From Lathyrus oleraceus (Eukaryota > Streptophyta > Magnoliopsida > Fabales > Fabaceae), in NCBI RefSeq assembly GCF_024323335.1, contig NC_066581.1, positions 429,120,136-429,184,135 of the forward strand: a stretch of DNA of 64,000 bases. The letters are read 5' to 3'. Below are positions 46,201 to 57,849 of the stretch, piece after piece; position 1 is the first letter of the stretch; every line of letters begins with the position of its first letter. Both the position numbers and the translations under genes were made by a program. The notes under the pieces were generated by a model. That model did not search any database and was not told where the DNA came from. It was given only the letters and a program-made list of their open reading frames with translations.

Positions 46201-46797
46201 AAAATAAATTGAAAATTTGAAATAAAATTCCAAGAAAAGGTCAGGTTGACCATGAGACAGTGGTCAACCTTCATCCCAAAAATCAAATGCTAACAATAAT
46301 TTTAAGTCATAAAAATAAAATCAATAAAAAAGTGTGTTAAAATGGACCATTTAGAATAAATAATTAACATAAAATATTAATATTAAAAAATACGAAAATA
46401 AAAATTATATAAAATTAAATAAAACGTTAAGAAAAGCGAAAAAGATTTTTGGGTAATTTTATGGACGAAGAAAATATTTTAAATAAGAAAAAGAAATATG
46501 AAAATGGATGGATTAATGGTGATGAACATGGTAAGCAAGCGTAGATATATCAAAACATGGCCATGGAAGAGATGATTACCTAATGGAAAATAGAAGTTGA
46601 ATGGAATCTGATATGTGATGAAGCTTTTCCTCCTTTCCACGAAATTTTAATGCTCCTTTAAGGTTAGGGTTTCAGCTTCTTAAATAGGGTGGATTAGGTG
46701 TTCTCATGGGCTTTTTAATAAGTGATTTATCCATAAGAATAAAAGTGTGAAGTGAGGTGTAAAATGTTGTTATTTTGGGCCAAACTTAAGTGAATGG

Positions 46798-48536
46798 TGT
46801 TAGACGGTGTGGCTAGTGATCGAGAGGGGGGGTGAATAGATCACCTCTTTTTAAAGTTAACGGATTTAACGTTTTATCAGAGTTTTCAAAAATGGCGGAA
46901 AAATCGGTCCCGAATCGACTTCCGTCTATTCTGAACCGCTACTAGAAAGCCGGACACGCAAGTGCAGTTGCTGGATTTTAATGAGAATGATAGAAATAAT
47001 ACACACAGAATTTTAACAGATTGAATGCGCTTATCCTCAAATTCTATTTCCAATGAACACAATCAAGTTAACCGTTTTGTCAAACAGTTGGTGTGTGTGT
47101 GTTTGATGATAAACAACAATGGTGTATGACTAAAGGTTTTATTATCACTGCTGTCCAAAAATTGATCAATCACCACACACTAACAGAGATTGCAAAACAG
47201 TTTTGAAATGTAAAGAAGATTAAGGTAAGAGTATGATACGCAGAGATTTGTTAAGGAAGTTCCCCACGTCGTCCTCGCGTGTGGGTACGTCTCCCTCTCA
47301 ATTTCAAATGAAATTGAGAACTTTGATTATCAATTATTCCCGAATCCGTTGATACAAGGTTTTGATACAAAGACAGAATTTCTAAACTCCAAGAACCTCT
47401 TCTTGTATTAACCTTCACTTGATCTGAGCTCGATCAAGATTTTCCTGCACAAAGTTGCAAACAATTCACCGGTTCCACGACCTGCTTGTGAAATCCCCCG
47501 ATCTCCAAACGCAACGCTGCGGCTGAATGTGTTCTGCAAATGTGACTCCCAAACCCTCAAGAACACACCAGTTCTTGAAGGACAAACCAGTAGGTTTTTC
47601 CTAGAAACCCCCTTCAATCTTCGACTCAGCTAGATCCTCGATCGTTCCACTGCAACCCACAGCTAGATCCCTGATCGTACCACTGAACGTTATCTCGATG
47701 CTTCTTTAATCCAAAGAACAAGAATTGTTGTGTGTAAATGTTCTTGAAGAAAAGTGATAGAGAAGATGAAGAAGATGAAGTCTCTTTCAGGTTTCTATGT
47801 GCTCACAAACAATTGCTCCAACACTGCTTTTGATCTGTGTTCAATTGTTTTCCCTCAATGAATTCGTCGCGTACATCTGTTGTTGAGACCTGTTCTTATA
47901 TGTGCTGCAAAAACAGTTGCTGTTATGACTTAAAACAACTTTGTGTATTGATGCATAGGAGTGTGTATCGATACATACTGTAAGTTGTGTGAATATTTGG
48001 TGAAATTAATTACTCATGTATCGATGCATAAATCGTGTGTATCGATGCATGTGATTTTTACACTGATATGCATCGATGCTTAATGCTTATGTATTGATGC
48101 ACAGGCTGTCTCAAGTGGTCATGTATCGATGCCTATTGCGCATGTATTGATGCACAGGCTGTCTCAAGTGGTCATGTATCAATGCAGAATTCGTGTGTAT
48201 CGATGCATAGAGTTTTTGCCCTTCCATGTATTGATGCATGGCTCGTATGCATCGATGCATGCTGAACAGAAATTGTTTTGTGATTAATCACATGCTACAT
48301 GTATCGATGCAGAGGCTCATGTATTGATACATACTGATATAAAATGCATTTTAATTGTTATTTGAAAGAGAATTTTCAATGTAGATTTGTATGTATGTTT
48401 ATGCAACAATAAAGTGGGATGATGGACAAAATAAGAACACAAATATATCATGTAATGCAATGCACAATCAATTTGGATGATGATCACACAATTTGCTATC
48501 ATTAAAAATTAATTCAAGTTAAAGAATTCTTTCACA
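46798..48536 (-). mobile_element. 3' LTR of M (1739 bp)
   Basis: TGTTAGACGG...CTTTCACA on the plus strand. The TATA box (TATAAG, minus, 47900-47895) is preceded in element sense by about 14 copies of a TGYATCRATRCA-like motif (47945-48335). The copies vary but keep ATCGAT or ATTGAT followed by GCA or ACA. Confidence 0.93.
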
Positions 48537-48903
48537 AACTCCCCCTTTTTGATGATGGCAAATTCTTGGCAAGATGTGTGATACTCCCCCTGAGTTTGTG
48601 CATATCTGCGTTTTCTCCCCCTTTGTCAACATCAAAAAGAGGAAGAAACATAGTTATCAAGCAGAAAGTGTAGCAGGGCATGGCAAGATTTGATAATGGG
48701 CTATCAATCACAAAGAAGGAAGCTGCATGTTAAAGAATCATTCAAAAAGTAAGGGCAATAACAAATAGAGGTAAACAGAATTTGAAAAGCATTTTAAGTG
48801 TGCGAACGAGTTTAAGAGTTACATAAGCTAAACCATATATTGTGCAACAAAATAAAACATGAGCAATATGAAATGAAATGCAGTGAGATGGAAGGGTGGT
48901 TGG
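48537..48903 (-). other. 3' untranslated region of M
   Basis: About 370 bp between the third ORF stop and the LTR, ending in the polypurine tract AAAAAGGGGGAGTT. No other feature seen. Confidence 0.7.
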
Positions 48904-50427
48904 TTAATTTGGATTGTTGCCACCACAGGACTCCTCATCATGTCTGTCAGGATCTCGGTAGCTTGGCGGAGGCGGAGGAGGAGGCATTGTGTCTGGATTT
49001 TGGCCCATGAAGGAGTATCGCCTAAATCGATTCTGAACTTCAATGCTTCTAAAGCTGTCCATAATCCCAGGATTTTCACGGCAATCATCCATAAAGCCGG
49101 ACATTTCGTTGTAGAAAACCTGATGCCATTTAACCAAGTCTTGATGCCAAGCGTGTTGATTGTGATACATCCGTGTATGCTCATCATGCCAGTCCCGATG
49201 CTCGTTGTGCCATTCAGTTTGTTGAACATGCCAGTACCGGGCTTCTTCATGGCGTTCTTTGTTGACGATTTCCATCTGTTGAAGCATGTGAGTGATGTCC
49301 GCATTTGGTGTTGAGGCTGAAGTACCACCGGCGAATGGAGGGGTTGTAGGGTCAGGTACGTAGTTGGTGGGAGACCACCTGCGTGGCACCCACTCACCCC
49401 AACCAGTATTGTCCTCAGTTTGAGGCACATCTGTTTCAGGCACATCCTGCATTTCTTCATCAGGCTGTTCTTCAGCAATATGGATGCGTTCCGTAGGCAC
49501 GTCGAAGTTGTAAATTCTGGTTTTGGATTTTCTTTCAAAAAAGTAGAAGCATTTGCGGTCTTTGTCCCATCGATATCCCATATGCGATAGAGTGGCAGAG
49601 TCAAATTCTTGAGCTGCCGATGGAGATAGGAGAGGCACAATAGGTATTGCAACTTTCCAAAACTTAAGAATTTTCATTACTTGAGAGGCATACCCTAGAG
49701 CCACAGTTTTGGAGCTGTCTCGCACATAGAATAGACGTTTTACAAAGTAGTTCGCCCAATTTAAGAGAATCTTATTTTGCAGAATGTAGAGAAGATGTAT
49801 GCTAGGCCTATCCAACCGAGAGTGGCCACTGTTGGTTGGACGCAGAATGTGTGTAATGATCCAGTGAAGAATACGCGGAGTTTGTTTGATCATACCTGAC
49901 GTGACGTGTTCGTCCTCACTCAACGGTCTATCAATCTTTAGGATGGAAGTTGTAAAGTCCTTCAGGTCAAATCCAGGATCAAAATGCAGGTCATGCCAGG
50001 ACTTGAAAACCATCGACGGAAGCGGCATTTGAAACACCGTTTCCCAATCAGAGGCTTCAAAGGTATATGTTCTGACTCCGATAGAACACCGGAACATATA
50101 GCCTGTACCAGTTTGTAAACCAGCATAAAAGGCCCGGATGAAATCCTCATGATACGCATCTTTTGTAGATAGAAAGGACCCAAGTCTTTGTGCATGTAAC
50201 AGTTCAACTACTTCATTTAGGTGCAAATGAACAGCATCTGTTTTATCAAAGATATGAGGTTTCATGACCAACCTGGCCTTGAAGGATTCCTCAAATTCAG
50301 CAGCAATGGCAGGATGAAGAATGTCTAAGGCATTTGAAGGAACATCTGGTGGTTGCTGAGACGTACCGGCTGCTTCCTTTCCCTTTCCTTTTCCTTTGGC
50401 TCTGGCTGGAATAGTGCGTGGAGGCAT
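48904..50427 (-). CDS. Third ORF of M after pol (507 aa), unknown function
   Basis: Intact frame from ATG at 50427 to a stop at 48904, in the position where SIRE1-type elements carry an env-like ORF. The N-terminus is basic (MPPRTIPARAKGKGKGKEAA). The core has FIRAFYAGLQTGTGYMFRCS, TFEASDWETVFQMPLPSMVF and PSIHLLYILQNKILLNWANY, which recalls the plant transposon protein domain found in many plant retroelement ORFs. After an acidic linker (about 330-375), the tail is rich in His, Trp and Glu (EARYWHVQQTEWHNEHRDWH) and likely helical, and ends with MPPPPPPP. No signal peptide or membrane segment is seen, so it is unlikely to be an envelope. Layout parallels the third ORFs of N1 and N2. It has its own promoter-like upstream region. 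Confidence 0.75.
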   Translation of the reverse strand: MPPRTIPARAKGKGKGKEAAGTSQQPPDVPSNALDILHPAIAAEFEESFKARLVMKPHIFDKTDAVHLHLNEVVELLHAQRLGSFLSTKDAYHEDFIRAFYAGLQTGTGYMFRCSIGVRTYTFEASDWETVFQMPLPSMVFKSWHDLHFDPGFDLKDFTTSILKIDRPLSEDEHVTSGMIKQTPRILHWIITHILRPTNSGHSRLDRPSIHLLYILQNKILLNWANYFVKRLFYVRDSSKTVALGYASQVMKILKFWKVAIPIVPLLSPSAAQEFDSATLSHMGYRWDKDRKCFYFFERKSKTRIYNFDVPTERIHIAEEQPDEEMQDVPETDVPQTEDNTGWGEWVPRRWSPTNYVPDPTTPPFAGGTSASTPNADITHMLQQMEIVNKERHEEARYWHVQQTEWHNEHRDWHDEHTRMYHNQHAWHQDLVKWHQVFYNEMSGFMDDCRENPGIMDSFRSIEVQNRFRRYSFMGQNPDTMPPPPPPPSYRDPDRHDEESCGGNNPN

Positions 50428-51147
50428 GGTGATGTGAGATTTAGGGTTTTACCAAGTTTGTGAGAGAGAGTGAGGATGAGGAGAATTAGGGTTAGCCACT
50501 GGTTTTGGGTTTTTGAGGGCAGATGAGATGAAGTAATGAGATAGGAAGTGATATGATTGGCTGATGTGTCGATGCATGAGAGAGAAAGAAATGCATTTAA
50601 TTCAGATAGCATCAGTATGTATCGATGCAGATAGTCAAGCATCGATGCCTAGTATTCAAAATTGTCATGTGTATCGATACATACGATGGATGCGTCGATG
50701 CCAAGTATTTACAATTGCCCTGTGTGTCGATACATGCGATGGATGCATCGATACATCCTGAAGCAGTTTTTGAAAAAATTGAATTTTTGAATATATGGAT
50801 CGATGCAGGCTTCGTTTGTGTCGATGCATACTGATGCTGAACCAGTTTTTAATGAATTTTAATGCAGTATGTGTATGCATTTTGCACTGTCATGATGATT
50901 ATGCTCAACAGTGATTCAGAAGGCAAATTTTAGTGTGCACACAATATGGACAGGAGTATAAGTAGTCAAATTTTGTATCAACTAGAGTAAGAATATTTGA
51001 TGCAACATACACAATCACTTAGCAATAAGAAAATTGTAGAAAGGATTGATATTACCTCTGTTGGAGAACTCTTGTGATGTATAATTGACATCTAAAACAG
51101 CTCTTATCAACCATGCTGAGGCATAATATAATTAAGAGATGACATGC
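50428..51147 (-). promoter_or_regulatory. Region between pol and third ORF of M: copies of the LTR motif and a leader-like stretch
   Basis: 50571-50830 holds about 9 copies of the same ATCGAT-GCA-type motif as U3 of the M LTR. Nearer the ATG come AGCCAATCA (about 50560, a CAAT-like box) and a CT-rich stretch like a plant 5' leader (50540-50440). This suggests a separate promoter for the third ORF. No TATA box is certain (TATATTC near 50790). Confidence 0.5.
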
Positions 51148-54100
51148 TTATGACATCAATTGAGAAAGATCTAAGATTCCCAATTCGCGACGAATGTTGA
51201 AGAAAGGTTCCGTTGCCAATGGTTTAGTGAAAATATCAGCGAGCTGATGTTTGGAATCAACGTGCTCAAAGACAACGTCTTCTTTTTCAACATGATCACG
51301 AAGGAAATGATGTCTAATCTCTATGTGTTTAGTGCGTGAGTGTAAAACAGGGTTTTTAGTAAGGTTTATGGCACTAGTGTTGTCACATTTGATAGGAATA
51401 CGTTTGAGTTGAATGTTGAAGTCTTGTAGTTGCTGCTTCAGCCATAAAATCTGAGCGCAACAACTACCGGCTGCAACGTATTCTGCCTCTGCAGTTGACA
51501 AAGCCACAGAAACCTGCTTTTTGCTATGCCAACTGACCAAGGAGTTTGAAAACAGGTGACATGTGCCACTTGTGCTTTTCCTATCTGATTTGCAGCCAGC
51601 AAAATCAGAATCGGAGTACCCTACTAAGCTACAATCACTTCCTTTGGAATACCAAAGCCCATATTTAGGTGTTCCTTGAAGGTATCTAAATATGCGCTTT
51701 ACCACTTTAAGGTGCGATTCCTTAGGATTTGATTGATAGCGTGCACACATACAAACACTAAACATGATGTCAGGCCTAGAAGCAGAAAGATACAAGAGAG
51801 ATCCGATCATACCTCTGAACCTTTTGACATCTACACACTTACCATGCTCATCCTTGTCTAGATTTCCGTTGGTAGGCATTGGGGTGTCAATCGATTTTGA
51901 GTCATTCATTCCAAAGCGCTTGAGTAGTTCTCTGCAGTATTTTGTTTGACATACTGCTGTACCCTCATCAAGTTGCTTTATTTGCAGTCCTAGGAAGTAG
52001 TTCAGCTCCCCCATTAGACTCATCTCAAATTCACCCTGCATAACCTTAGAAAATTCTTCGACCAAGTGTATGTTAGTTGAACCAAATATGATATCGTCGA
52101 CATAAACTTGAACTAAAAGAATGTGCTTCCCTTTGTGTTTAATAAAGAGAGTATTGTCCACTTTACCTCTTGAATATCCATGATCAATAAGAAATTTGCT
52201 AAGCCTTTCATACCAAACCCGAGGGGCTTGTTTAAGACCATACAAAGCTCTTTTTAATTTGTAAACATGATCTGGATTTTCAGCATTTTCAAAACCGGGA
52301 GGTTGTGAAACATATACTTCTTCATTTATGACACCATTTAGAAAGGCACTCTTTACGTCCATTTGGTAAAGCTTAAAATCCTTAGAACACGCATAGGCAA
52401 GCAAAAGACGTATAGCTTCGAGGCGAGCAACTGGAGCATAAGTTTCCTCATAGTCTATGCCCTCCTCTTGGTTATATCCTTGTGCTACTAAGCGTGCCTT
52501 GTTCCTAGTAATCACTCCGTTTTCATCAAGTTTGTTTCTAAAAACCCACTTAGTGCCTATGATATGATGATCTCGCGGACGAGGGACAAGTTCCCAAACG
52601 TCATTTCTTTTAAATTGATTAAGCTCTTCTTGCATGGCCATTAGCCAAAATTCATCAATCAAGGCCTCTTTGGCATTTTTAGGTTCTACTTGTGAAACAA
52701 ACGCGAAGTGAGAACAAAAGTTACTTATCTTAGACCGGGTCATTACTCCCTTTGAAATGTCTCCCAAAATGTTGTCAATGGGATGGTCTTTTGAGGATCT
52801 CCAAGCTGTTGGAAGATCATTCACTTCAGCTGTCTTTTCTTCCTCAATTTCTTCATGACTTGTATCTTCCTCCTTCTCATGGGCAGCTGTTTTGGACTGA
52901 TCAGTTTCCTCAACAGCTTCCTTGAGTATGTCTTCTGTAGATACACCTGCGTCATCAAAAGAAATACCTTTTCCGACATTTTTCGGATAAGACTCATCAA
53001 AAGAAACATGAACCGACTCTTCAACAGTAAGTAAACGCTTATTATACACTCTATATGCTTTACTTGACATTGAGTAACCAAGAAAAATACCTTCATCCGC
53101 TTTTGCATCAAACTTCCCAATGTTTTCCTTACCGTTATTCAGAACAAAACATTTACAACCGAATACGTGAAGATGTGACAAGTTTGGTTTTCTTCCTTTC
53201 AAAAGTTCATAAGGAGTTTTGTTTAAAATAGGGCGAATTGAGATTCTGTTTAGAACATAACAGGCTGTGCTAACAGCATCGGCCCAAAAGTATTTTGGTA
53301 ATCCACCCTCATTAAGCATTGTTCTTGCCAACTCCTCTAAAACACGATTTTTACGCTCCACAACACCATTTTGTTGTGGAGTGCGAGGAGCTGAAAAGTT
53401 ATGCTCAATGCCATACTTGTCACAAAACTTCTCAAAGTGGTAATTTTGAAACTCACCACCATGATCACTACGAATTGTAACTATTTTGGAATTCATTTTG
53501 TTTTGGGACAGATTTGCAAAATTCTTAAAAGCAGAAAAAGTTTCATCTTTGCTATGAAGGAATATAGTCCAAGTGAATCTAGAGTAGTCATCAACTATTA
53601 CAAAGCCATAGTAATTTCCACCTAGGCTCTTTGTCCTAGAAGGTCCAAAGAGGTCCATATGGAGAAGCTCAAGGGGTCGTGAAGTTGAAATTACGTTTTT
53701 AGATTTAAAAGACACCCTTGTTTGCTTTCCCATTTGGCACGCGTCACATAGGTGGTCTTTTGAAAATTTTATTTTTGGTAGACCGACTACTAGATCCTTA
53801 GATACAACCTTGTTTAACAAATCGAAGTTAACATGAGCTAAACGTCTATGCCAAAGCCAAGAATCATCGTTCAAGGTGACTAGACATTTAGTATTTGTTA
53901 ACGGTACATCAAACAAGTCAAGCATATAGATGTTGTTTACTCTTACACCCTTAAACACAATGTTTTGTTCAGCATGTTCAATTATGCAGCAAGTTTTTGT
54001 AAACGAAACTTTATAGCCCATGTCGCATAGTTGACTTATGCTTAACAAATTGTGTTTAAGTCCCTCAACTAAATGGACATTTGAAATAGTAGTGATGGAG

Positions 54101-54273
54101 GGATTACCTACACTACCTTTGCCGAGTATAGCTCCTTTGTTGTTGTCTCCATAAGTAACATATCCCTTTTTCTTCGCCTTGAAGTCTATAAAAAGCGATA
54201 TGTCACCGGTCATGTGCCTTGAGCAGCCGCTGTCAAGAAACCATCTTCTATCTACGGAGGCAAGGCACTCATC
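51148..54273 (-). CDS. pol: Ty1/copia pol of M: protease, integrase, RT, RNase H
   Basis: The frame is open from 54273, just after a TAG at 54276-54274, to 51148 (1041 codons); the first ATG is at 54213. Numbering from that ATG: protease DSG lies just upstream ([11 protein letters not shown]), integrase zinc finger H122, H127, C156, C159, integrase DDE at D187, D250, E286, [12 protein letters not shown] at about 618-627, catalytic YVDD at 704-707, RNase H near 870-1000 ([19 protein letters not shown]). Domain order PR-INT-RT-RH is that of Ty1/copia. All catalytic residues I can see are intact. It is in a different frame from gag, and the upstream TAG means it cannot be reached by a simple frameshift before the gag stop. 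Confidence 0.95.
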   Translation of the reverse strand, partial: DECLASVDRRWFLDSGCSRHMTGDISLFIDFKAKKKGYVTYGDNNKGAILGKGSVGNPSITTISNVHLVEGLKHNLLSISQLCDMGYKVSFTKTCCIIEHAEQNIVFKGVRVNNIYMLDLFDVPLTNTKCLVTLNDDSWLWHRRLAHVNFDLLNKVVSKDLVVGLPKIKFSKDHLCDACQMGKQTRVSFKSKNVISTSRPLELLHMDLFGPSRTKSLGGNYYGFVIVDDYSRFTWTIFLHSKDETFSAFKNFANLSQNKMNSKIVTIRSDHGGEFQNYHFEKFCDKYGIEHNFSAPRTPQQNGVVERKNRVLEELARTMLNEGGLPKYFWADAVSTACYVLNRISIRPILNKTPYELLKGRKPNLSHLHVFGCKCFVLNNGKENIGKFDAKADEGIFLGYSMSSKAYRVYNKRLLTVEESVHVSFDESYPKNVGKGISFDDAGVSTEDILKEAVEETDQSKTAAHEKEEDTSHEEIEEEKTAEVNDLPTAWRSSKDHPIDNILGDISKGVMTRSKISNFCSHFAFVSQVEPKNAKEALIDEFWLMAMQEELNQFKRNDVWELVPRPRDHHIIGTKWVFRNKLDENGVITRNKARLVAQGYNQEEGIDYEETYAPVARLEAIRLLLAYACSKDFKLYQMDVKSAFLNGVINEEVYVSQPPGFENAENPDHVYKLKRALYGLKQAPRVWYERLSKFLIDHGYSRGKVDNTLFIKHKGKHILLVQVYVDDIIFGSTNIHLVEEFSKVMQGEFEMSLMGELNYFLGLQIKQLDEGTAVCQTKYCRELLKRFGMNDSKSIDTPMPTNGNLDKDEHGKCVDVKRFRGMIGSLLYLSASRPDIMFSVCMCARYQSNPKESHLKVVKRIFRYLQGTPKYGLWYSKGSDCSLVGYSDSDFAGCKSDRKSTSGTCHLFSNSLVSWHSKKQVSVALSTAEAEYVAAGSCCAQILWLKQQLQDFNIQLKRIPIKCDNTSAINLTKNPVLHSRTKHIEIRHHFLRDHVEKEDVVFEHVDSKHQLADIFTKPLATEPFFNIRRELGILDLSQLMS

Positions 54274-54281
54274 CTACAACA

Positions 54282-56057
54282 TCAAAAGAGAGAAGTTGGT
54301 CCCCAATTTTCATTGGGTCCAAGAGGGTAAGTGTTAACATGGTTGCCCTTTGGCTTCCATTGATAAATACCTTTAGGGACTAGAAATCTCCTAAATTTGC
54401 ATTTCTCAATGGTATGGCCAGCATGACAACAATAATGACATAAACCATGATGATGTGTTTGTTGTTTCTTGTTCATTGAATCCTTTAGAATAAAAGAGTA
54501 TTTTGCATATGGAGGATTCAATGACTTCTTAAACAACTTGGGGTCAACGGCATAAGTAATTTTAGGTTGTAGCGCTTTCTCTAATTTGACCTTAAGAGTG
54601 TTTACCTCTTTTTGCCAAACATAACAAGCGTCACAATACCTAACTCTACTACATCCGTCAATGTCAATAGTTTTTGAATTTTCTGCAATACTAGTTTTCA
54701 ATGCTTCTAAATCAATTTCAGCTTTGTTTACTTTACCTTCCAAAAAAGAGAAAATATGTTTGTCGGAAGATAGTCTTTTAAAAGCATCTACAGCTTCGTT
54801 ATGCAGTTTTTCAAAAGCTATTTTTAGTTCCGAAAAAGACATAGAGGAGAAATTATTGTAATACGCTTGGTTTACCTTTTTGTCATTGATTTTCTTGTGG
54901 TAGGACAGATTTTTTGTGTGAGCCATAAGGCACAGATTTGCAGCTTCATCATCATCACTTGAGCTTTGTGTGCTTGATGAATCACTATCACTTTCCCATG
55001 CAATATATGCTCTTCTTTGTTTGCTGTACCCTTTTGGCGAATCTTTTCTTTGATCCTTATATTTCATAGGGCAGTCCGTTTTATAGTGTCCGGATTTACC
55101 ACAATTAAAACAGGATCCTCTTCCTCTACTCTTCTTGTTTTCTTCTTGTTTCGAATTTGTAGATTGTTTTCGAAACCTCATAAGATTTTTGTCGGAATGC
55201 TTGACTCCATTCTTTCGAATGAATCTATTGTATCTCCTTACAAACAGTCCCATTTCTTCATCATCCGAGTCTTTGTCACTACTTGAATCATTGTCGCTTT
55301 GCTCTTTTCGTGAGGACTTAGAGCTAGAGGCCACAAGAGCTATTGGCTTCTTCTCTCCCTCTTTGTCTCTTTTCTTCTCCTTTTCCTTCTTACTTTTATT
55401 CTCATATTTTTCAAGACTTTCCAAAGCTTGCTGATGTTCTTCCAGCTTTCCAAACAGTGTTGTAATCGTAAGTCTTGTAAGATCGTTGGCTTCCTTGATT
55501 GCTGTAACTTTAGGTTGCCACTCCCTGCTAAGACACCTGAGAATTTTATTAGTAGCAATTTCATTGGAAATAGGTTTTCCAAGAGCATTCAATCGGTTAG
55601 TTAGATGGGTGAATCTCTTTTGCATGTCGGAGATGGATTCTCCTTGTTTCATGCGAAAGAGCTCAAATTCTTGATTGAGTGTGTTAATGCGGGACTGTTT
55701 TACTTCAGTAGTACCCTCATGAGCAACTTCTAAAGCGTCCCACATTTCTTTAGCTGTCGTGCAATGGGATACTCGATAATACTCATCAACACCAAGTGCT
55801 GAAATTAACATGTTTCGAGCTCTCCAATCACACGACCACTTTTTCTCATCTTTCTCATTCCAATCATCTTCTGGTTTAGGTACTATGGCGCCAGCCGCAT
55901 TAGTCATTGTAATTTGAAACGGACCGTTTTCAATGGCAGCCCATACTAACCTATCCACAGAATTTATATGAACTCGCATGCAGTCTTTCCAGTAGCCATA
56001 ATTTTCACCGTTGAAAATAGGCGCTCTATTATACGCCCCCTTTGGTTCAGAATCCAT
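54282..56057 (-). CDS. gag: Ty1/copia gag of M (591 aa)
   Basis: ATG at 56057 (MDSEPKGAYNRAPIFNGENY), stop TGA at 54284-54282. The frame extends upstream to a GTG at 56075, but the ATG fits the copia gag start. It has the UBN2-like core (ENYGYWKDCMRVHI, WDALEVAHEGTTEVKQSRIN, ISDMQKRFTHLTNRL), a lysine/serine-rich linker, a CCHC knuckle CFNCGKSGHYKTDC, and unusually a second knuckle-like CHYCCHAGHTIEKC near the C-terminus. It packages element RNA in particles. The PBS (56095-56106) is only 38 nt upstream. Confidence 0.93.
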   Translation of the reverse strand: MDSEPKGAYNRAPIFNGENYGYWKDCMRVHINSVDRLVWAAIENGPFQITMTNAAGAIVPKPEDDWNEKDEKKWSCDWRARNMLISALGVDEYYRVSHCTTAKEMWDALEVAHEGTTEVKQSRINTLNQEFELFRMKQGESISDMQKRFTHLTNRLNALGKPISNEIATNKILRCLSREWQPKVTAIKEANDLTRLTITTLFGKLEEHQQALESLEKYENKSKKEKEKKRDKEGEKKPIALVASSSKSSRKEQSDNDSSSDKDSDDEEMGLFVRRYNRFIRKNGVKHSDKNLMRFRKQSTNSKQEENKKSRGRGSCFNCGKSGHYKTDCPMKYKDQRKDSPKGYSKQRRAYIAWESDSDSSSTQSSSDDDEAANLCLMAHTKNLSYHKKINDKKVNQAYYNNFSSMSFSELKIAFEKLHNEAVDAFKRLSSDKHIFSFLEGKVNKAEIDLEALKTSIAENSKTIDIDGCSRVRYCDACYVWQKEVNTLKVKLEKALQPKITYAVDPKLFKKSLNPPYAKYSFILKDSMNKKQQTHHHGLCHYCCHAGHTIEKCKFRRFLVPKGIYQWKPKGNHVNTYPLGPNENWGPTSLF

Positions 56058-56094
56058 ACTGTTACAGGCAGCCACAGAGCACCAGCGAACCGGC

Positions 56095-56106
56095 GCTCTG
56101 ATACCA
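56095..56106 (-). other. Primer binding site of M (initiator tRNA-Met type)
   Basis: Minus strand TGGTATCAGAGC, 2 nt inside the LTR end at 56109. Confidence 0.92.
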
Positions 56107-56108
56107 CT

Positions 56109-57849
56109 TGTTAGACGGTGTGGCTAGTGATCGAGAGGGGGGGTGAATAGATCACCTCTTTTTAAAGTTAACGGATTTAACGTTTTATCAGAGTTTTCAA
56201 AAATGGCGGAAAAATCGGTCCCGAATCGACTTCCGTCTATTCTGAACCGCTACTAGAAAGCCGGACACGCAAGTGCAGTTGCTGGATTTTAATGAGAATG
56301 ACAGAAATAATACACACAGAATTTTAACAAATTGAATGCGCTTATCCTCAAATTCTATTTCCAATGAACAGAATCAAGTTAACCGTTTTGTCAAACAGTT
56401 GGTGTGTGTGTGTGTTTGATGATAAACAGCAATGGTGTATGACTAAAGGTTTTATTATCACTGCTGTCCAAAAATTGATCAATCACCACACACTAACAGA
56501 GATTGCAAAACAGTTTTGAAATGTAAAGAAGATTAAGGTAAGAGTATGATACGCAGAGATTTGTTAAGGAAGTTCCCCACGTCGTCCTCGCGTGTGGGTA
56601 CGTCTCCCTCTCAATTTCAAATGAAATTGAGAACTTTGATTATCAATTATTCCCGAATCCGTTGATACAAGGTTTTGATACAAAGACAGAATTTCTAAAC
56701 TCCAAGAACCTCTTCTTGTATTAACCTTCACTTGATCTGAGCTCGATCAAGATTTTCCTGCACAAAGTTGCAAACAATTCACCGGTTCCACGACCTGCTT
56801 GCGAAATCCCCCGATCTCCAAACGCAACGCTGCGGCTGAATGTGTTCTGCAAATGTGACTCCCAAACCCTCAAGAACACACCAGTTCTTGAAGGACAAAC
56901 TAGTAGGTTTTTCCTAGAAACCCCCTTCAATCTTCGACTCAGCTAGATCCTCGATCGTTCCACTGCAACCCACAGCTAGATCCCTGATCGTACCACTGAA
57001 CGTTATCTCGATGCTTCTTTAATCCAAAGAACAAGAATTGTTGTGTGTAAATGTTCTTGAAGAAAAGTGATAGAGAAGATGAAGAAGATGAAGTCTCTTT
57101 CAGGTTTCTATGTGCTCACAAACAATTGCTCCAACACTGCTTTTGATTTGTGTTCAATTGTTTTCCCTCAATGAATTCGTCGCGTACATCTGTTGTTGAG
57201 ACCTGTTCTTATATGTGCTGCAAAAACAGTTGCTGTTATGACTTAAAACAACTTTGTGTATTGATGCATAGGAGTGTGTATCGATACATACTGTAAGTTG
57301 TGTGAATATTTGGTGAAATTAATTACTCATGTATCGATGCATAAATCGTGTGTATCGATGCATGTGATTTTTACACTGATATGCATCGATGCTTAATGCT
57401 TATGTATTGATGCACAGGCTGTCTCAAGTGGTCATGTATCGATGCCTATTGCGCATGTATTGATGCACAGGCTGTCTCAAGTGGTCATGTATCAATGCAG
57501 AATTCGTGTGTATCGATGCATAGAGTTTTTGCCCTTCCATGTATTGATGCATGGCTCGTATGCATCGATGCATGCTGAACAGAAATTGTTTTGTGATTAA
57601 TCACATGCTACATGTATCGATGCAGAGGCTCATGTATTGATACATACTGATATAAAATGCATTTTAATTGTTATTTGAAAGAGAATTTTCAATGTAGATT
57701 TGTATGTATGTTTATGCAACAATAAAGTGGGATGATGGACAAAATAAGAACACAAATATATCATGTAATGCAATGCACAATCAATTTGGATGATGATCAC
57801 ACAATTTGCTATCATTAAAAATTAATTCAAGTTAAAGAATTCTTTCACA
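56109..57849 (-). mobile_element. 5' LTR of M (1741 bp)
   Basis: Near-identical to the left LTR: 7 substitutions and one extra GT unit by eye. It carries the same TATA box (about 57214) and the same motif cluster (57258-57650). It is followed by aatgg and then LTR sequence of element D. Confidence 0.93.

Larger units (their letters stand above)
46798..57849 (-). mobile_element. M: complete young Ty1/copia element (SIRE/Maximus-like, 11052 bp)
   Basis: LTRs at 46798-48536 and 56109-57849, target duplication aatgg (46793-46797 and 57850-57854), PBS at 56095-56106, and a purine tract next to the left LTR (minus strand AAAAAGGGGGAGTT, 48550-48537). In element sense the order is LTR, gag, pol, third ORF, LTR. 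All three ORFs are intact. The LTRs differ by eye at 7 positions plus a 2-bp indel in about 1740 bp (0.4 percent), the smallest difference in this window. Confidence 0.95.

Noticed and set aside
48904..50427. Retroviral-type envelope gene
   Set aside because: Only the position fits. I see no signal peptide, transmembrane segment, fusion peptide or glycoprotein-like cysteine pattern.
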